DNA of 64,000 nucleotides from assembly GCF_013409255.1 (NCBI RefSeq), contig NZ_JACCAS010000001.1:868001-932000 (forward strand). The letters run 5' to 3'. The translations under genes were made by a program, and so were the position numbers. The stretch comes from Paraburkholderia bryophila (GTDB lineage Bacteria; Pseudomonadota; Gammaproteobacteria; Burkholderiales; Burkholderiaceae). Of the stretch, positions 27,505 through 37,522 are shown piece after piece (position 1 is the first letter of the stretch; every line of letters starts with the position of its first letter). A model generated the notes under the pieces. The model saw only the letters and a list, made by a program, of their open reading frames with translations. It was not told where the DNA came from and did not search any database.

Positions 27505-28056
27505 ATGAACCCGTCTTTCCCCGCCGCAACGGCCGTCGAGCGCGCCGCCGAGCCCACCGAGGCGAACGTCCGCGATCTCGTCTATGCCTTTTACGACCGC
27601 GTGCGTGCGGATGCGCTGCTCGGCCCGGTTTTCGATGCAAGCCTCGCGGGCCGCTGGGACGAGCATCTGCCGAAGATGTGTCTGTTCTGGGGCAGTCTGG
27701 TGCTCGGCGCGAAACAGTATCGCGGCAACGTGCAGCAGGCGCATCAGCCGCTCGAAGGCGTCGAGCCGCAGCACTTCAGTCGCTGGCTGTATCTGTTTCT
27801 GGATACGGTCGAGTCGCGCTATGAGCCGGCCGCAGCGATCCGTTTCATGGAACCGGCGCTACGCATCGCGCAGAGTTTGCAGTTGAGTCGCTTCGGCTGG
27901 GATTACAAGATTCCGGCGGAACAGCAGGCGCTGCTGGAGCGCGTCGCGCCAAAGCGCGCGCGGGATGAAGAGGACGGCCATGACGCGGCGCGTCAGCCGG
28001 GTGGGCCGGGTGAGCCTTTTCCGACGCGGATTATCGGCCGGGCAAGGGATGAGTGA
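27505..28056 (+). CDS. Group III truncated haemoglobin
   Basis: A 183-residue haem protein. The globin part runs from about residue 20 to 140 (VRDLVYAFYDRVRADALLGPVF, then WDEHLPKMCLFWGSLVL), with H80 in QQAHQPL as the likely proximal haem ligand. A charged, Gly/Pro-rich tail of about 40 residues follows. The start ATG 27505 gives the usual N-terminus. Position opposite nsrR suggests a role in NO or oxygen chemistry. Confidence 0.88.
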   Translation: MNPSFPAATAVERAAEPTEANVRDLVYAFYDRVRADALLGPVFDASLAGRWDEHLPKMCLFWGSLVLGAKQYRGNVQQAHQPLEGVEPQHFSRWLYLFLDTVESRYEPAAAIRFMEPALRIAQSLQLSRFGWDYKIPAEQQALLERVAPKRARDEEDGHDAARQPGGPGEPFPTRIIGRARDE

Positions 28057-28211
28057 TTGTCTCTGGCTCGCTAAGCCAAACGCCGCTTAAAGGCTTGATA
28101 GCGGACGTAACCGGTTCCTGCAAGCTGCCGGACTGCGACCGACCGACGAAGGTAGGCCGCTCCTGGGCGGCCTCCGTCCGGCGAGACGTAGTCGTCCCCG
28201 AACCAGCACAC

Positions 28212-28688
28212 TTACTTCTCCGTCCGGTTCCCTGACTCGATGCCCCAGCGCGCCAGCGCGGCGTCATCGGTGACGCGGGCGTCGACCCAGCGCTCGCCGG
28301 CCTCCGTCTTCTCCTTCTTCCAGAACGGCGCCTCGCTCTTCAGATAATCCATCACGAATTCACATGACGCGAAAGCGTCCCCGCGATGCGCCGCGGTCGT
28401 CGCCACCAGCACGATCTGATCGAGCGGATAAAGCTTGCCGACCCGGTGCACGATCAGCACCTCGATGCCCGGCCACCGCTCGCGCGCGCTGCCGACGATC
28501 GCTTCCAGCGACTTCTCCGTCATGCCCGGGTAGTGTTCGAGCTCCATCGTTTCGACCGCGCTGCCCTCGTTCAGGTCGCGCACGGTGCCGACGAAACAGG
28601 CCACCGCGCCGATCTTCGGATTGCGCGCGCGCAACGCGGCGACCTCGGCGGTGAGGTCGAAGTCTTCGGTCTGGACGCGAACGGGCAT
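28212..28688 (-). CDS. moaE: Molybdopterin synthase catalytic subunit MoaE
   Basis: Inserts dithiolene sulfur into precursor Z with MoaD. It has 158 residues. The catalytic lysines lie in DYLKSEAPFWKKE (K117, K124), and the family block GAVACFVGTVRDLNEG is near residues 27-42. It is the last gene of the moeA-moaD-moaE series. Confidence 0.96.
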   Translation of the reverse strand: MPVRVQTEDFDLTAEVAALRARNPKIGAVACFVGTVRDLNEGSAVETMELEHYPGMTEKSLEAIVGSARERWPGIEVLIVHRVGKLYPLDQIVLVATTAAHRGDAFASCEFVMDYLKSEAPFWKKEKTEAGERWVDARVTDDAALARWGIESGNRTEK

Positions 28689-28724
28689 CTGGGGCTCCTG
28701 GTGGTTGGGTGAGGCTGCGCGCGA

Positions 28725-28982
28725 TCAGCCGCCCGTGACCGGCGGAAAGAACGCGACCTCGCAGCCTTCCGTAACGCGCGTGCCGGCGTCCGTCATCACG
28801 TGATTGCAGGCCATGCGCAGCGCGCGGCCCTCGGCCAGCGTGTCGGCCCAGGCGCCGCCACGCACGCGCAGCCACGCACGCACGTCGCCGACGGTGGCGA
28901 TGCCGTCCGGCAGGTCGACCGTTTCATCGGCCAGATCGAGCGCTTCGCGCACACTCGCAAAATATCGCAATTGAATCTTCAT
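28725..28982 (-). CDS. moaD: Molybdopterin synthase sulfur carrier subunit MoaD
   Basis: An 85-residue ubiquitin-like protein starting MKIQLRYFASVREAL and ending FFPPVTGG. The terminal Gly-Gly is adenylated and thiocarboxylated to donate sulfur to MoaE. It lies 36 nt before moaE. Confidence 0.96.
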   Translation of the reverse strand: MKIQLRYFASVREALDLADETVDLPDGIATVGDVRAWLRVRGGAWADTLAEGRALRMACNHVMTDAGTRVTEGCEVAFFPPVTGG

Positions 28983-29008
28983 CGGGATGCCGCCGGCGCG
29001 TGCCGGCC

Positions 29009-30274
29009 TCAGTTCAGCAATTCGGAAAAGGGAATGAACCGCACGGTCTCGCCGGCGCTGATCGCGTGGTTCGGCGGATTGTCGATCAGACCGTCGCCCC
29101 ACACCGTCGACGTCAGCACGGCCGAGCTCTGATTCGGAAACAGATCGAGGCCACCGGCCGGGTTGATACGGGCACGCAGGAATTCGTTGCGGCGATCGGC
29201 CTTGCTTTGCGTGAAGTCCGCGCGCAGCGACAGCATGCGCGGCGCAACCGTCTGCACGCCGGCGAGGCTCAGGATGAACGGGCGCACGAACAGCAGGAAC
29301 GTGGCGAAGCTGGACACGGGGTTGCCCGGCAGACCTATAAAGAACGTTTCCGACGCGGGTGCCTCTTCAAGCGCCGCACCCCGCCGCACCGCACCGAACG
29401 CCAGCGGCTTGCCAGGCTTCATCGCGATCTGCCACATCGACAGACGGCCTTCGGCCTCGACCGCCGGCTTCACGTGATCCTCCTCGCCCACCGACACCCC
29501 GCCGCACGTCAGGATCAGGTCATGCGCCACGGCGGCCTCCCGCAATGTGGCGCGGGTCGCGTCCAGCTTATCGGCGACGATGCCGTAATCGGTCACGTCG
29601 CAGCCCAGCTTGTCCAGCAGACCGCACAGCGTGAAGCGGTTCGAGTTGTAGATCGCGCCGGGTTCGAGCGGCTCGCCCGGCATGGTCAGTTCGTCGCCGG
29701 TGAAGAAAACCGCCACCTTGACGCGCCGCCGCACCGCCAGCGTCGCGCAACCGACCGAGGCGGCCAGTCCCAACGCTTGCGGCGTGAGCCGCGTGCCGGC
29801 CGGCAGGATCACCGAGCCGCTGCGAATGTCCGCGCCTTGCGCCGTGATCCACTCGCCCGGTTGCGGGCTGTGCAGGATCGTGACCTGGTCGCCGGTGGCT
29901 TCGGTTTGCTCCTGCATCACGATGGCGTCCGCGCCGGGCGGCACCGTTGCGCCCGTGAAGATTCGCGCTGCGGTGCCGGGCTTCAGCGGTTCGGGCGCAT
30001 GGCCGGCCGGAATGCGTTGCGAGACCGGCAAACGCTTATTGCCAGCGGCCGCGAAGTCCACCAGGTCCGCCACGCGGATCGCGTAGCCGTCCATGGCACT
30101 GGTGTGCATCGGCGGGACGTCGAGCGGCGAGATGACGTCGGCCGACAGAACCCGGTTCAGTGCTTCCAGCGTGGCAATCGACTCGGTGCCGTCGATCGGG
30201 CTTGCGGCGCTGAGCAGGGTCGCCAAGGCTTCGGCGGTAGTGAGCATCGGAGCGCGGGGCGTGGGTGTGGACAT
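29009..30274 (-). CDS. moeA: Molybdopterin molybdenumtransferase MoeA
   Basis: Inserts molybdate into adenylylated molybdopterin. It has 421 residues. Motifs are PPMHTSAMDGYAIR near residue 53, RIFTGATVPPGADAIVMQE, and the MoCF-domain blocks LTCGGVSVGEEDHVK and FIGLPGNPVSSFATF. It lies 26 nt upstream of moaD in the same direction. Confidence 0.96.
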   Translation of the reverse strand: MSTPTPRAPMLTTAEALATLLSAASPIDGTESIATLEALNRVLSADVISPLDVPPMHTSAMDGYAIRVADLVDFAAAGNKRLPVSQRIPAGHAPEPLKPGTAARIFTGATVPPGADAIVMQEQTEATGDQVTILHSPQPGEWITAQGADIRSGSVILPAGTRLTPQALGLAASVGCATLAVRRRVKVAVFFTGDELTMPGEPLEPGAIYNSNRFTLCGLLDKLGCDVTDYGIVADKLDATRATLREAAVAHDLILTCGGVSVGEEDHVKPAVEAEGRLSMWQIAMKPGKPLAFGAVRRGAALEEAPASETFFIGLPGNPVSSFATFLLFVRPFILSLAGVQTVAPRMLSLRADFTQSKADRRNEFLRARINPAGGLDLFPNQSSAVLTSTVWGDGLIDNPPNHAISAGETVRFIPFSELLN

Positions 30275-30372
30275 CTCTGGTTTCGAAGCCGCAGGTTAAA
30301 GGAATATTGTAGCGGCCGACGCCGGCGGCATGTGCCACGGCGCGTTATGGAGGGATTTATGGTGTTTGGGGC

Positions 30373-30427
30373 GCTTGCCGCGGGGGTTGGCGGCAAGCAT
30401 TCTGACGGGCTAGCCTGCCAGCCCGTC
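30373..30427 (-). repeat. Two hairpins between thrC and moeA
   Basis: Stem 1 pairs 30373-30381 with 30390-30398 (9 bp). Stem 2 pairs 30404-30411 with 30420-30427 (8 bp). No T-tract follows on the minus strand, so they may be mRNA-stabilising or Rho-related rather than intrinsic terminators. Confidence 0.5.
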
Positions 30428-30490
30428 CAACCAGCTATTCAGCCAGCCGAGATGCGTGAGCCGTTCGACTCACCCACCCCCGCAAAAAAC

Positions 30491-31942
30491 TTAACCGCCC
30501 GTATTCGCGACGATAAAGTCCTTCACACGCTGCGCATCCGCCGGCAGCACTTCGAATCGCTGCGGCAGCGACTCCAGCCCCTCGAACGCGGCCGGCCGCT
30601 CCGGTTCGCGCAGCAGCGCTTCGCGGATCGTTTCGCCGAACTTGATGGGCTGCGCCGTTTCCAGCACGATCATCGGAATACCCGGCTGCAGATGCTCGCG
30701 CGCCACCTTCAGGCCGTCGGCCGTATGCGTGTCGATCATGGTGTCGTAGCGCTCGAACACGTCGCGGATCGTTTCCAGGCGGGTCTCATGACTGCTGCTG
30801 CCCGACACGAAACCGAACTCCCGCACACGCGCGAAATCGCCGCTCGCGGCGAGGTCGAAGCCGCCCTTCTCTTCAACGTCGCGGAACAGTTGCAGCACGC
30901 GCGCCGGATCGCGACCCAGCAGATCGAACACGAAACGCTCGAAGTTCGAGGCCTTCGAAATATCCATGCTCGGGCTGCTCGTGTGATACGTCTCGGCGGC
31001 CTTGCGCACACGGTAGATGCCGGTGCGGAAGAACTCGTCGAGCACGTCGTTTTCGTTCGTGGCGACCACCAGCTTCTCGATCGGCAGACCCATCATGCGC
31101 GCGATATGACCCGCACACACATTGCCGAAATTGCCCGACGGCACCGTGAACGACACGCGCTCGTCGTTCGACTTCGTCGCGGCGAAATAGCCCTTGAAGT
31201 AGTACACGACCTGCGCGACGACCCGCGCCCAGTTGATCGAATTGACCGTGCCGATCTTGTGCTTCGCCTTGAACGCGTGGTCGTTCGAGACCGCCTTGAC
31301 GATATCCTGCGCGTCGTCGAACACGCCTTCCACCGCGATGTTGAAAATGTTCGGGTCTTGCAGGCTGTACATCTGCGCGGTCTGGAACGCGCTCATCTTC
31401 TTGTGCGGCGACAGCATGAACACGCTGATGCCCTGCTTGCCGCGCATTGCGTATTCGGCGGCGCTGCCGGTGTCGCCCGAGGTCGCGCCGAGAATGTTCA
31501 GCGTCTGACCGTGTTTGGCCAGCGCGTACTCGAACAGGTTGCCGATCAACTGCATCGCCATGTCCTTGAACGCGAGCGTCGGCCCGTTCGACAGTTCCAG
31601 CAACGCGAGCGGCGCGCCGTTCTCGACGCCGAGCGTCTTCAGCGGCGTGATCTGCGCGGCGCTTTCGTCGTCGCGCACGTTGCAGTAGGTCGCGGCCGTG
31701 TAGGTCTTGCGGGTCAGCGCGCGCAGGTCTTCGGCGGGAATGTCGTCGCTGAATTTCGACAGGATCTCGAACGCGAGGTCCGCGTACGGCAGCGTGCGCC
31801 AGCGCGTCAGTTCGTCGGCGGTAACGCGCGGATAGTCAGCCGGCAGATACAGGCCGCCGTCTTTCGCAAGACCGCCCAGCAGAATCTGGGAAAAGGTGTG
31901 GCGCTCGCCGGCTCCGGCGCCGCGCGTGGAAAGATAGTTCAT
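30491..31942 (-). CDS. thrC: Threonine synthase
   Basis: PLP enzyme making threonine from O-phosphohomoserine. It has 483 residues. K126 in TLAFKDM is the PLP lysine, and GATSGDTGSAAEYAMRG is the phosphate loop. It lies 8 nt after hom, so hom-thrC form an operon. Confidence 0.97.
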   Translation of the reverse strand: MNYLSTRGAGAGERHTFSQILLGGLAKDGGLYLPADYPRVTADELTRWRTLPYADLAFEILSKFSDDIPAEDLRALTRKTYTAATYCNVRDDESAAQITPLKTLGVENGAPLALLELSNGPTLAFKDMAMQLIGNLFEYALAKHGQTLNILGATSGDTGSAAEYAMRGKQGISVFMLSPHKKMSAFQTAQMYSLQDPNIFNIAVEGVFDDAQDIVKAVSNDHAFKAKHKIGTVNSINWARVVAQVVYYFKGYFAATKSNDERVSFTVPSGNFGNVCAGHIARMMGLPIEKLVVATNENDVLDEFFRTGIYRVRKAAETYHTSSPSMDISKASNFERFVFDLLGRDPARVLQLFRDVEEKGGFDLAASGDFARVREFGFVSGSSSHETRLETIRDVFERYDTMIDTHTADGLKVAREHLQPGIPMIVLETAQPIKFGETIREALLREPERPAAFEGLESLPQRFEVLPADAQRVKDFIVANTGG

Positions 31943-31950
31943 AGTTCGGC

Positions 31951-33282
31951 CTAGTTCAGCGCTTCCATGCGCAGCTTCGTGACTTGCGAGACAACGGTGC
32001 TCAATGCTTCGATCGTTTTGATCGCGGCGTTGACGTGCTTTTCGACCGTTTCGTGCGTGATCAGGATGATGTCGGTTTCGCCCTTGCCGTTCGCGTCGAC
32101 CTGCTCCGATTCCTTCTGCAGCAACGCGTCGATCGAGATGCCCGTATCCGCCAGAATGCGCGTGATGTCGGCCAGCACGCCGGTCACGTCCGCCACCCGC
32201 AGACGCAGGTAGTAACCGCTCGTCACTTCTTCGATCGGCAGGATCGGAGTGCTAGACAGGCTGTCCGGCTGGAACGCCAGATGCGGCACGCGATGCTCCG
32301 GGTCGGCGGTATGCAGACGCGTCACGTCGACCAGATCGGCGACGACTGCCGACGCCGTCGGCTCCGCGCCCGCGCCCTTACCGTAGTAGAGCGTGGTGCC
32401 CACCGCGTCGCCATGCACGACGACCGCGTTCATCGCGCCTTCCACGTTGGCCAGCAGGCGCTTTTCAGGAATCAGCGTGGGGTGCACGCGCAATTCGATG
32501 CCCTTGTCCGTGCGGCGCGCGATGCCGAGCAGCTTGATCCGATAGCCGAGTTCCTCGGCGTATTTGATGTCGATCGCCGCGAGCTTGCTGATGCCTTCCA
32601 CGTAAGCGCGGTCGAACTGCACCGGCACGCCGAACGCGATCGCGCTCATGATCGTCGCCTTGTGCGCGGCGTCCACGCCTTCGATGTCGAAGGTCGGATC
32701 GGCTTCGGCATAACCCAACTCCTGGGCGGCCTTCAGCGCGGTCGCGAAGTCGAGCCCGCGGTCGCGCATTTCCGAAAGAATGTAGTTCGTGGTGCCGTTG
32801 ATGATGCCCGCGATGTACTGGATGCGATTGGCCGTGAGCCCTTCGCGCAGCGCCTTGATGATCGGAATGCCGCCCGCCACCGCCGCTTCGAACGACACCA
32901 TCACGCCGTTGGCGCGCGCCGCTTCGAAGATTTCCGTGCCGTGCACCGCGAGCAGCGCCTTGTTGGCGGTGACCACGTGCTTGCGGTTCTTGATCGCGCG
33001 CAGCACCAGATCGCGCGCCACGCCCGTGCCGCCGATCATTTCGGCCACGATATCGATCGACGGATCGTCGACCACCGCGTTGAAGTCATCGGTCAGCGCC
33101 ACCGTGCCGGCTTCCGTGCCGAGCGCCGCTGTCGCCTTCGCGGGATTGCGCACGGCAATGCGCGCGATCTCGATGCCGCGGCCCGCGCGGCGTTTGATTT
33201 CTTCCTGATTGCGGCGCAGTACCGTGAAGGTGCCGCTGCCTACCGTGCCGAAGCCCAGCAGTCCAACTTTGATCGGTTCCAT
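31951..33282 (-). CDS. hom: Homoserine dehydrogenase
   Basis: Reduces aspartate semialdehyde to homoserine. It has 443 residues. The NAD(P) motif is GLLGFGTVGSG at 7-17, the catalytic region is around GGIPIIKALREGLTANRI and YAEADPTFDIEGVDAAHK, and a C-terminal ACT domain (YYLRLRVADVTGVLADITRIL) should sense threonine. No aspartokinase domain is fused. Confidence 0.97.
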   Translation of the reverse strand: MEPIKVGLLGFGTVGSGTFTVLRRNQEEIKRRAGRGIEIARIAVRNPAKATAALGTEAGTVALTDDFNAVVDDPSIDIVAEMIGGTGVARDLVLRAIKNRKHVVTANKALLAVHGTEIFEAARANGVMVSFEAAVAGGIPIIKALREGLTANRIQYIAGIINGTTNYILSEMRDRGLDFATALKAAQELGYAEADPTFDIEGVDAAHKATIMSAIAFGVPVQFDRAYVEGISKLAAIDIKYAEELGYRIKLLGIARRTDKGIELRVHPTLIPEKRLLANVEGAMNAVVVHGDAVGTTLYYGKGAGAEPTASAVVADLVDVTRLHTADPEHRVPHLAFQPDSLSSTPILPIEEVTSGYYLRLRVADVTGVLADITRILADTGISIDALLQKESEQVDANGKGETDIILITHETVEKHVNAAIKTIEALSTVVSQVTKLRMEALN

Positions 33283-33374
33283 GCAGCGTGTGTTTTCGAT
33301 TAGAGGTTTAAAAGGGAAATCGGGCAGGCGCGTGGCACGGCGCGGGTGGGCCGCGCCCTGCTCCATATTCTGCG

Positions 33375-34616
33375 CTAGGCGGTGTGACGCTTGCGGTAAC
33401 CGTCGAGGAAGCGTGCGATCCGGTTGATCGAATCCGCGAGGTCGTCCAGGTTCGGCAGGAACACGACGCGGAAGTGATCCGGCGTCTTCCAGTTGAAACC
33501 GGTGCCCTGCACGAGCAGCACGCGCTCTTCCAGCAGCAGATCGAGGATGAACTGCTGGTCGTCCTGGATCGGGTAAATCTTCGGGTCGAGGCGCGGGAAC
33601 ATGTACAGCGCCGCTTCGGGCTTCACGCAACTCACGCCGGGGATCGCCGTCAACATGTCATACGCGAGTTCGCGCTGTTTGTACAGGCGCCCGCCCGGCA
33701 GGATCAGGTCGTTGATGCTCTGGTAGCCGCCCAGCGCGGTCTGGATCGCGTACTGGCCGGGCACGTTCGGGCACAGGCGCATGGAGGCCAGAATGCCGAG
33801 TCCTTCGAAATAGTCTTTCGCGTGACGGCGGTTCTCGCCGGCGGTGAGGCCCGAGATGAACATCCAGCCGGCGCGGTAGCCGCAGGCGCGGTAGCTCTTC
33901 GACAGGCTGTTGAACGTGACGGTGAGCACGTCTTCGGAAAGCGACGCGAGCGCCGTGTGCTTCTTGCCGTCGTAGACGATCTTGTCGTAGACCTCGTCGG
34001 CGAAGATCACGAGGCCGTGCTGGCGCGCGATCTCGATCAGGCCGAGCAGCAGTTCGTCCGAATACAGCGCGCCGGTCGGGTTGTTCGGGTTGATCACGAC
34101 GAGCGCGCGCGTATTCGGCGTGATTTTCGCGCGGATGTCGTCGAGGTCGGGCATCCAGCGATTCGACTCGTCGCAGATGTAATGCACCGGCGTGCCGCCC
34201 GACAGGCTCACGCCGGCGGTCCACAGCGGATAGTCGGGAGCCGGCAGCAGGACTTCGTCGCCGTCGTTGAGCAGCCCCTGCAGCGCCATCACGATCAGCT
34301 CGGAGGCGCCGTTGCCGATGTAGATGTCGTCCAGTTCGACGCCATGCACGCCTTTTTGCTGCGTGTAATGCATGATCGCCTTGCGCGCGGCGAACACGCC
34401 CTTCGAATCGGAGTAGCCCGACGAACCCGGCAGGTTCAGGATCATGTCCTGAATGATCTCGTCAGGCGCTTCGAAGCCGAACGGCGCGAGATTGCCGATG
34501 TTCAGCTTGATGATGCGGTGACCTTCTTCTTCGAGCCGTTTCGCATGTTCGAGGACGGGCCCGCGAATGTCGTAGCAGACATTCAACAACTTGTTGGACT
34601 TGAGTATCGGTTTCAC
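33375..34616 (-). CDS. alaA: Alanine-synthesising aminotransferase, AlaA-like
   Basis: Class I PLP aminotransferase of 413 residues, closely following E. coli AlaA (NVCYDIRGPVLEHAKRLEEEG; LNIGNLAPFGFEAPDEI). K240 in FNSLSKSY is the PLP lysine. The likely start is GTG 34616, because family similarity begins at KPILKSNKL; ATG codons further upstream add unrelated residues. It lies 92 nt before hom in the same direction. Confidence 0.92.
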   Translation of the reverse strand: MKPILKSNKLLNVCYDIRGPVLEHAKRLEEEGHRIIKLNIGNLAPFGFEAPDEIIQDMILNLPGSSGYSDSKGVFAARKAIMHYTQQKGVHGVELDDIYIGNGASELIVMALQGLLNDGDEVLLPAPDYPLWTAGVSLSGGTPVHYICDESNRWMPDLDDIRAKITPNTRALVVINPNNPTGALYSDELLLGLIEIARQHGLVIFADEVYDKIVYDGKKHTALASLSEDVLTVTFNSLSKSYRACGYRAGWMFISGLTAGENRRHAKDYFEGLGILASMRLCPNVPGQYAIQTALGGYQSINDLILPGGRLYKQRELAYDMLTAIPGVSCVKPEAALYMFPRLDPKIYPIQDDQQFILDLLLEERVLLVQGTGFNWKTPDHFRVVFLPNLDDLADSINRIARFLDGYRKRHTA

Positions 34617-35127
34617 GGCGGGCACGGGATCCTGGTTGATGACTTGGGCGAACCAGCGCGGGCGCGCAACGCCGGGCGGTTCGCCGATACGGGGAATTCG
34701 GTCGCGATTCGGTCGCAGTCCGGCGCGATGTGGCCGCGATTCGGCCGGCGACGACCGCCAGACGCGGATTGCACCGCCTTGACCGGCTGTGGGTCGAAAC
34801 ACAGCCGAAAGGCGCGCGAAAGCGGCAAAACCAAGGCAGGTAGCCGGTAGGTCGCGCCCCGTATCGTCAACGCGGCTTGTGGCGGCGGATCGGCGAGGGG
34901 CGCCGCAAGGCGGCTAAAAAGTTATAATTTAGCGGATTTTGGCCGACTTCCGCAATGCACCAACCGCAACGGCAAGCCTTTTCGGCCCTTTTGAGCGCTG
35001 TGGGTCGCGCTGTGGGCCGCGTTGGCCCTCCCGTGTCCTACGACTCGCGTCGCCCCGCCCCGCCTGCGTCCCGTGCGGCCGGGTCACGGCCTCGCAAGAT
35101 GTCCCACGACGACTTCGGAAAACGAAT
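34617..35127. other. Divergent region between alaA and the Mth938-domain gene
   Basis: About 510 nt. A TATAAT box at 34923-34928 is the best promoter element seen for the plus-strand gene; a matching -35 is not obvious. The rest shows no coding character or RNA fold. Confidence 0.45.
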
Positions 35128-35502
35128 TTGAAATTACATCAGGATGCCAGCGGCGCCCTCAACACCGTCACCGGTTACGGCGCCGACTACGTCGAAATCA
35201 ATCTGGTGCGTCATTCGGGCAGCATTCTCGTGCTGCCCAACGCGCCGGTCATTCCTTGGCCCGTCTCCTCGTTCGACCAGTTGAGCGCCGAGCATTTCGC
35301 CATGCTGGTCGACGCCGCGCCCGAAGTGGTGGTGTTCGGCAGCGGCGAACGGCTGCGTTTTCCGCATCCGCGGCTGACCGCCGCGCTCACCGCGAAGCGC
35401 ATCGGCGTCGAAACCATGGACTTCAAGGCCGCCTGCCGCACGTACAACATTCTGATGGCCGAGGGCCGCAAGGTCGCGGTCGCGTTGCTGATCGAAGGCT
35501 AG
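35128..35502 (+). CDS. Mth938-like domain protein (NDUFAF3/DUF498 family)
   Basis: A 124-residue protein of the Mth938-like fold (YVEINLVRHSGSILVLPNAPV; VVVFGSGERLRFPHPRL; GVETMDFKAACRTYNILMAEGR). Its bacterial role is unknown; the mitochondrial relative NDUFAF3 helps assemble complex I. I chose TTG 35128, where family similarity starts. No in-frame ATG exists nearby. Confidence 0.8.
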   Translation: MKLHQDASGALNTVTGYGADYVEINLVRHSGSILVLPNAPVIPWPVSSFDQLSAEHFAMLVDAAPEVVVFGSGERLRFPHPRLTAALTAKRIGVETMDFKAACRTYNILMAEGRKVAVALLIEG

Positions 35503-35775
35503 CGGAGCCGCGGGCGCGGGTTGGCGTCCGGTTGGCGCCCTTGTGCGGCGGCGACGGGTCGATCCGGCTCGCGTACGGGCCGTAGAGAAAGCGGGCGAAC
35601 GTTTCCCTACCCGCCATCCAGCAAGTTCACGCAGCTAAACAGACCGCCCACCCTGGTCGCGCCGGGGCCAATAACGTACACTGCGCGCCATCGGAACCGG
35701 GCGCCGTTTCCCAACATTTCCAGACAACACCGCTTCGCCGCCCCGCGCGGCGTCGCCAAACAGGTTAAAGAACCC

Positions 35776-37497
35776 ATGAACGATATGCCGTCGAGGCTAC
35801 CGCTCAACCGCACGACGATCCTGCTGCTCGTGCTGGCACTCGCCGCGATCTGGTTCGTGCCGCTCGGCTGGCGCCATCTGCTGCCGAGCGACGAAGGCCG
35901 CTACGCCGAAATGGCGCGCGAGATGTTCGTCACCGGCGACTGGATCACGCCGCGCTACAACGGCTACAAGTACTTCGAGAAACCGCCGCTGCAAACCTGG
36001 GCGAACGCGCTGACATTCGCCTGGTTCGGCATCGGCGAATGGCAGGCGCGGCTTTATACGGCGCTGACGGGCTTTGCCGGCGTGCTGCTGATCGGCTTCA
36101 CCGGCGCGCGCGTGTTCAACGCAGCGACCGGCGTGTTCGCCGCGATCGTGCTGGCCACGTCGCCGTACTGGAACCTGATGGGCCACTTCAACACGCTCGA
36201 CATGGGCCTGTCGTTCTGGATGGAGCTGACGCTATGCGCGCTGCTGCTCGCTCAGCGCCCCAACCTGCCAACCGCGAACGTACGGGCGTGGATGTGGGTG
36301 TGCTGGGGCGCAATGGCGCTTGCGGTGCTGTCCAAGGGCCTCGTCGGCCTGATCCTGCCGGGCGCGGTGCTGGTGCTCTACACGCTGATCGCGCGCGACT
36401 GGGCCGTCTGGAAGCGTCTGCATCTGATCGGCGGTCTGATCGTGTTTTTCGCGATCGTCACGCCGTGGTTCGTGCTGGTGCAGCAACGCAACCCCGAATT
36501 CCTGAACTTCTTCTTTATCGTCCAGCAGTTCAAGCGCTATCTGACGCCTGAGCAGAACCGGCCGGGACCGTTCTACTACTTCGTGCCGGTGCTGCTGGTG
36601 GGCTTTCTGCCGTGGCTATCGGTGACCGTACAGAGCCTGCGCCACGCGCTGCGCCTGCCGCGCCAGCCGAACGGCTTCGCGCCCGTCACGATGATGCTGG
36701 TGTGGACCGGCTTCATCTTCCTGTTCTTCAGCGCGTCGCACTCCAAGCTGCTGTCGTACACGCTGCCGATCGCCCCGCCCATCGCACTCGTGATCGGCAT
36801 GTACCTGCCGCTCGTCACGCGCGACCAGTTGCGCCGTCATCTGGCCGGCTATGCGCTGTTTCTCGTCGTGGCCGCGTTCGGCGCGCTGTTCATGACGCGT
36901 TTCGGCAGCGAGCGCAATCCCGCCGAGCTGTACGCCGAATACCGTAGCTGGGTGCTGGCGGCGCTCGGCGTGGCGTTCGTGCTAACGCTGGCTGCGTTGT
37001 GGCTGAACCGCCGCAGCCGGGCCGGCAGCCTCGGCGCGCTCGCCACCTTCGGCGCGGCGTGGCTGCTGCTCGGCACGATTGCCGGCACGGGGCACGACGT
37101 GTTCGGCAGGCTGAGTTCCGGCGCGCCGCTCGCGCCCGCCATCAAGGCCGAGATCGCCAAGCTGCCGCCGGACACGCCGTTCTACTCGGTCGGCGTGCTC
37201 GACCATACGCTGCCGTTCTACGTCGACCATACGATGATCATGGTCGCGCACCCCGACGAACTGGCGTTCGGCATTTCCGTCGAACCGCAGAAGTGGCTGC
37301 CGAGCGTCGACGCCTGGGTCGAACGCTGGAAGGCCGACCGCTACGCGCTCGCGCTGATCCCGCCGTCCACCTACGAGCAGTTGCTCAAAACCGGGCTGCC
37401 GATGCAGGTGATCGCCCAGGACTCGCGCCGGGTCGTGGTCGCGAAGCCGCTGGCGCCTGCGGGCACGGCGCCGGCGCTGGAAAAACCGCAATCGTGA
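35776..37497 (+). CDS. arnT: Undecaprenyl-phosphate L-Ara4N transferase ArnT
   Basis: Transfers 4-amino-4-deoxy-L-arabinose from undecaprenyl phosphate to lipid A on the periplasmic side of the inner membrane. It has 573 residues. The catalytic periplasmic loop LLPSDEGRYAEMAREMFVTG is near residue 33, followed by WITPRYNGYKYFEKPPL and about a dozen membrane helices, then a soluble C-terminal domain. The start is ATG 35776. The arn genes downstream support the assignment. Confidence 0.9.
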   Translation: MNDMPSRLPLNRTTILLLVLALAAIWFVPLGWRHLLPSDEGRYAEMAREMFVTGDWITPRYNGYKYFEKPPLQTWANALTFAWFGIGEWQARLYTALTGFAGVLLIGFTGARVFNAATGVFAAIVLATSPYWNLMGHFNTLDMGLSFWMELTLCALLLAQRPNLPTANVRAWMWVCWGAMALAVLSKGLVGLILPGAVLVLYTLIARDWAVWKRLHLIGGLIVFFAIVTPWFVLVQQRNPEFLNFFFIVQQFKRYLTPEQNRPGPFYYFVPVLLVGFLPWLSVTVQSLRHALRLPRQPNGFAPVTMMLVWTGFIFLFFSASHSKLLSYTLPIAPPIALVIGMYLPLVTRDQLRRHLAGYALFLVVAAFGALFMTRFGSERNPAELYAEYRSWVLAALGVAFVLTLAALWLNRRSRAGSLGALATFGAAWLLLGTIAGTGHDVFGRLSSGAPLAPAIKAEIAKLPPDTPFYSVGVLDHTLPFYVDHTMIMVAHPDELAFGISVEPQKWLPSVDAWVERWKADRYALALIPPSTYEQLLKTGLPMQVIAQDSRRVVVAKPLAPAGTAPALEKPQS

Positions 37498-37522
37498 CCC
37501 CATCTCAGGATCAGATCGTTCA

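Noticed and set aside
30373-30427. Intrinsic terminator between thrC and moeA
   Set aside because: Two stems are present, but no T-tract follows on the minus strand, so I list them only as hairpins.
29000-31954. 984-codon open frame on the plus strand opposite moeA and thrC
   Set aside because: It spans two real genes and their spacer, with no recognisable domain; a GC-driven artefact.
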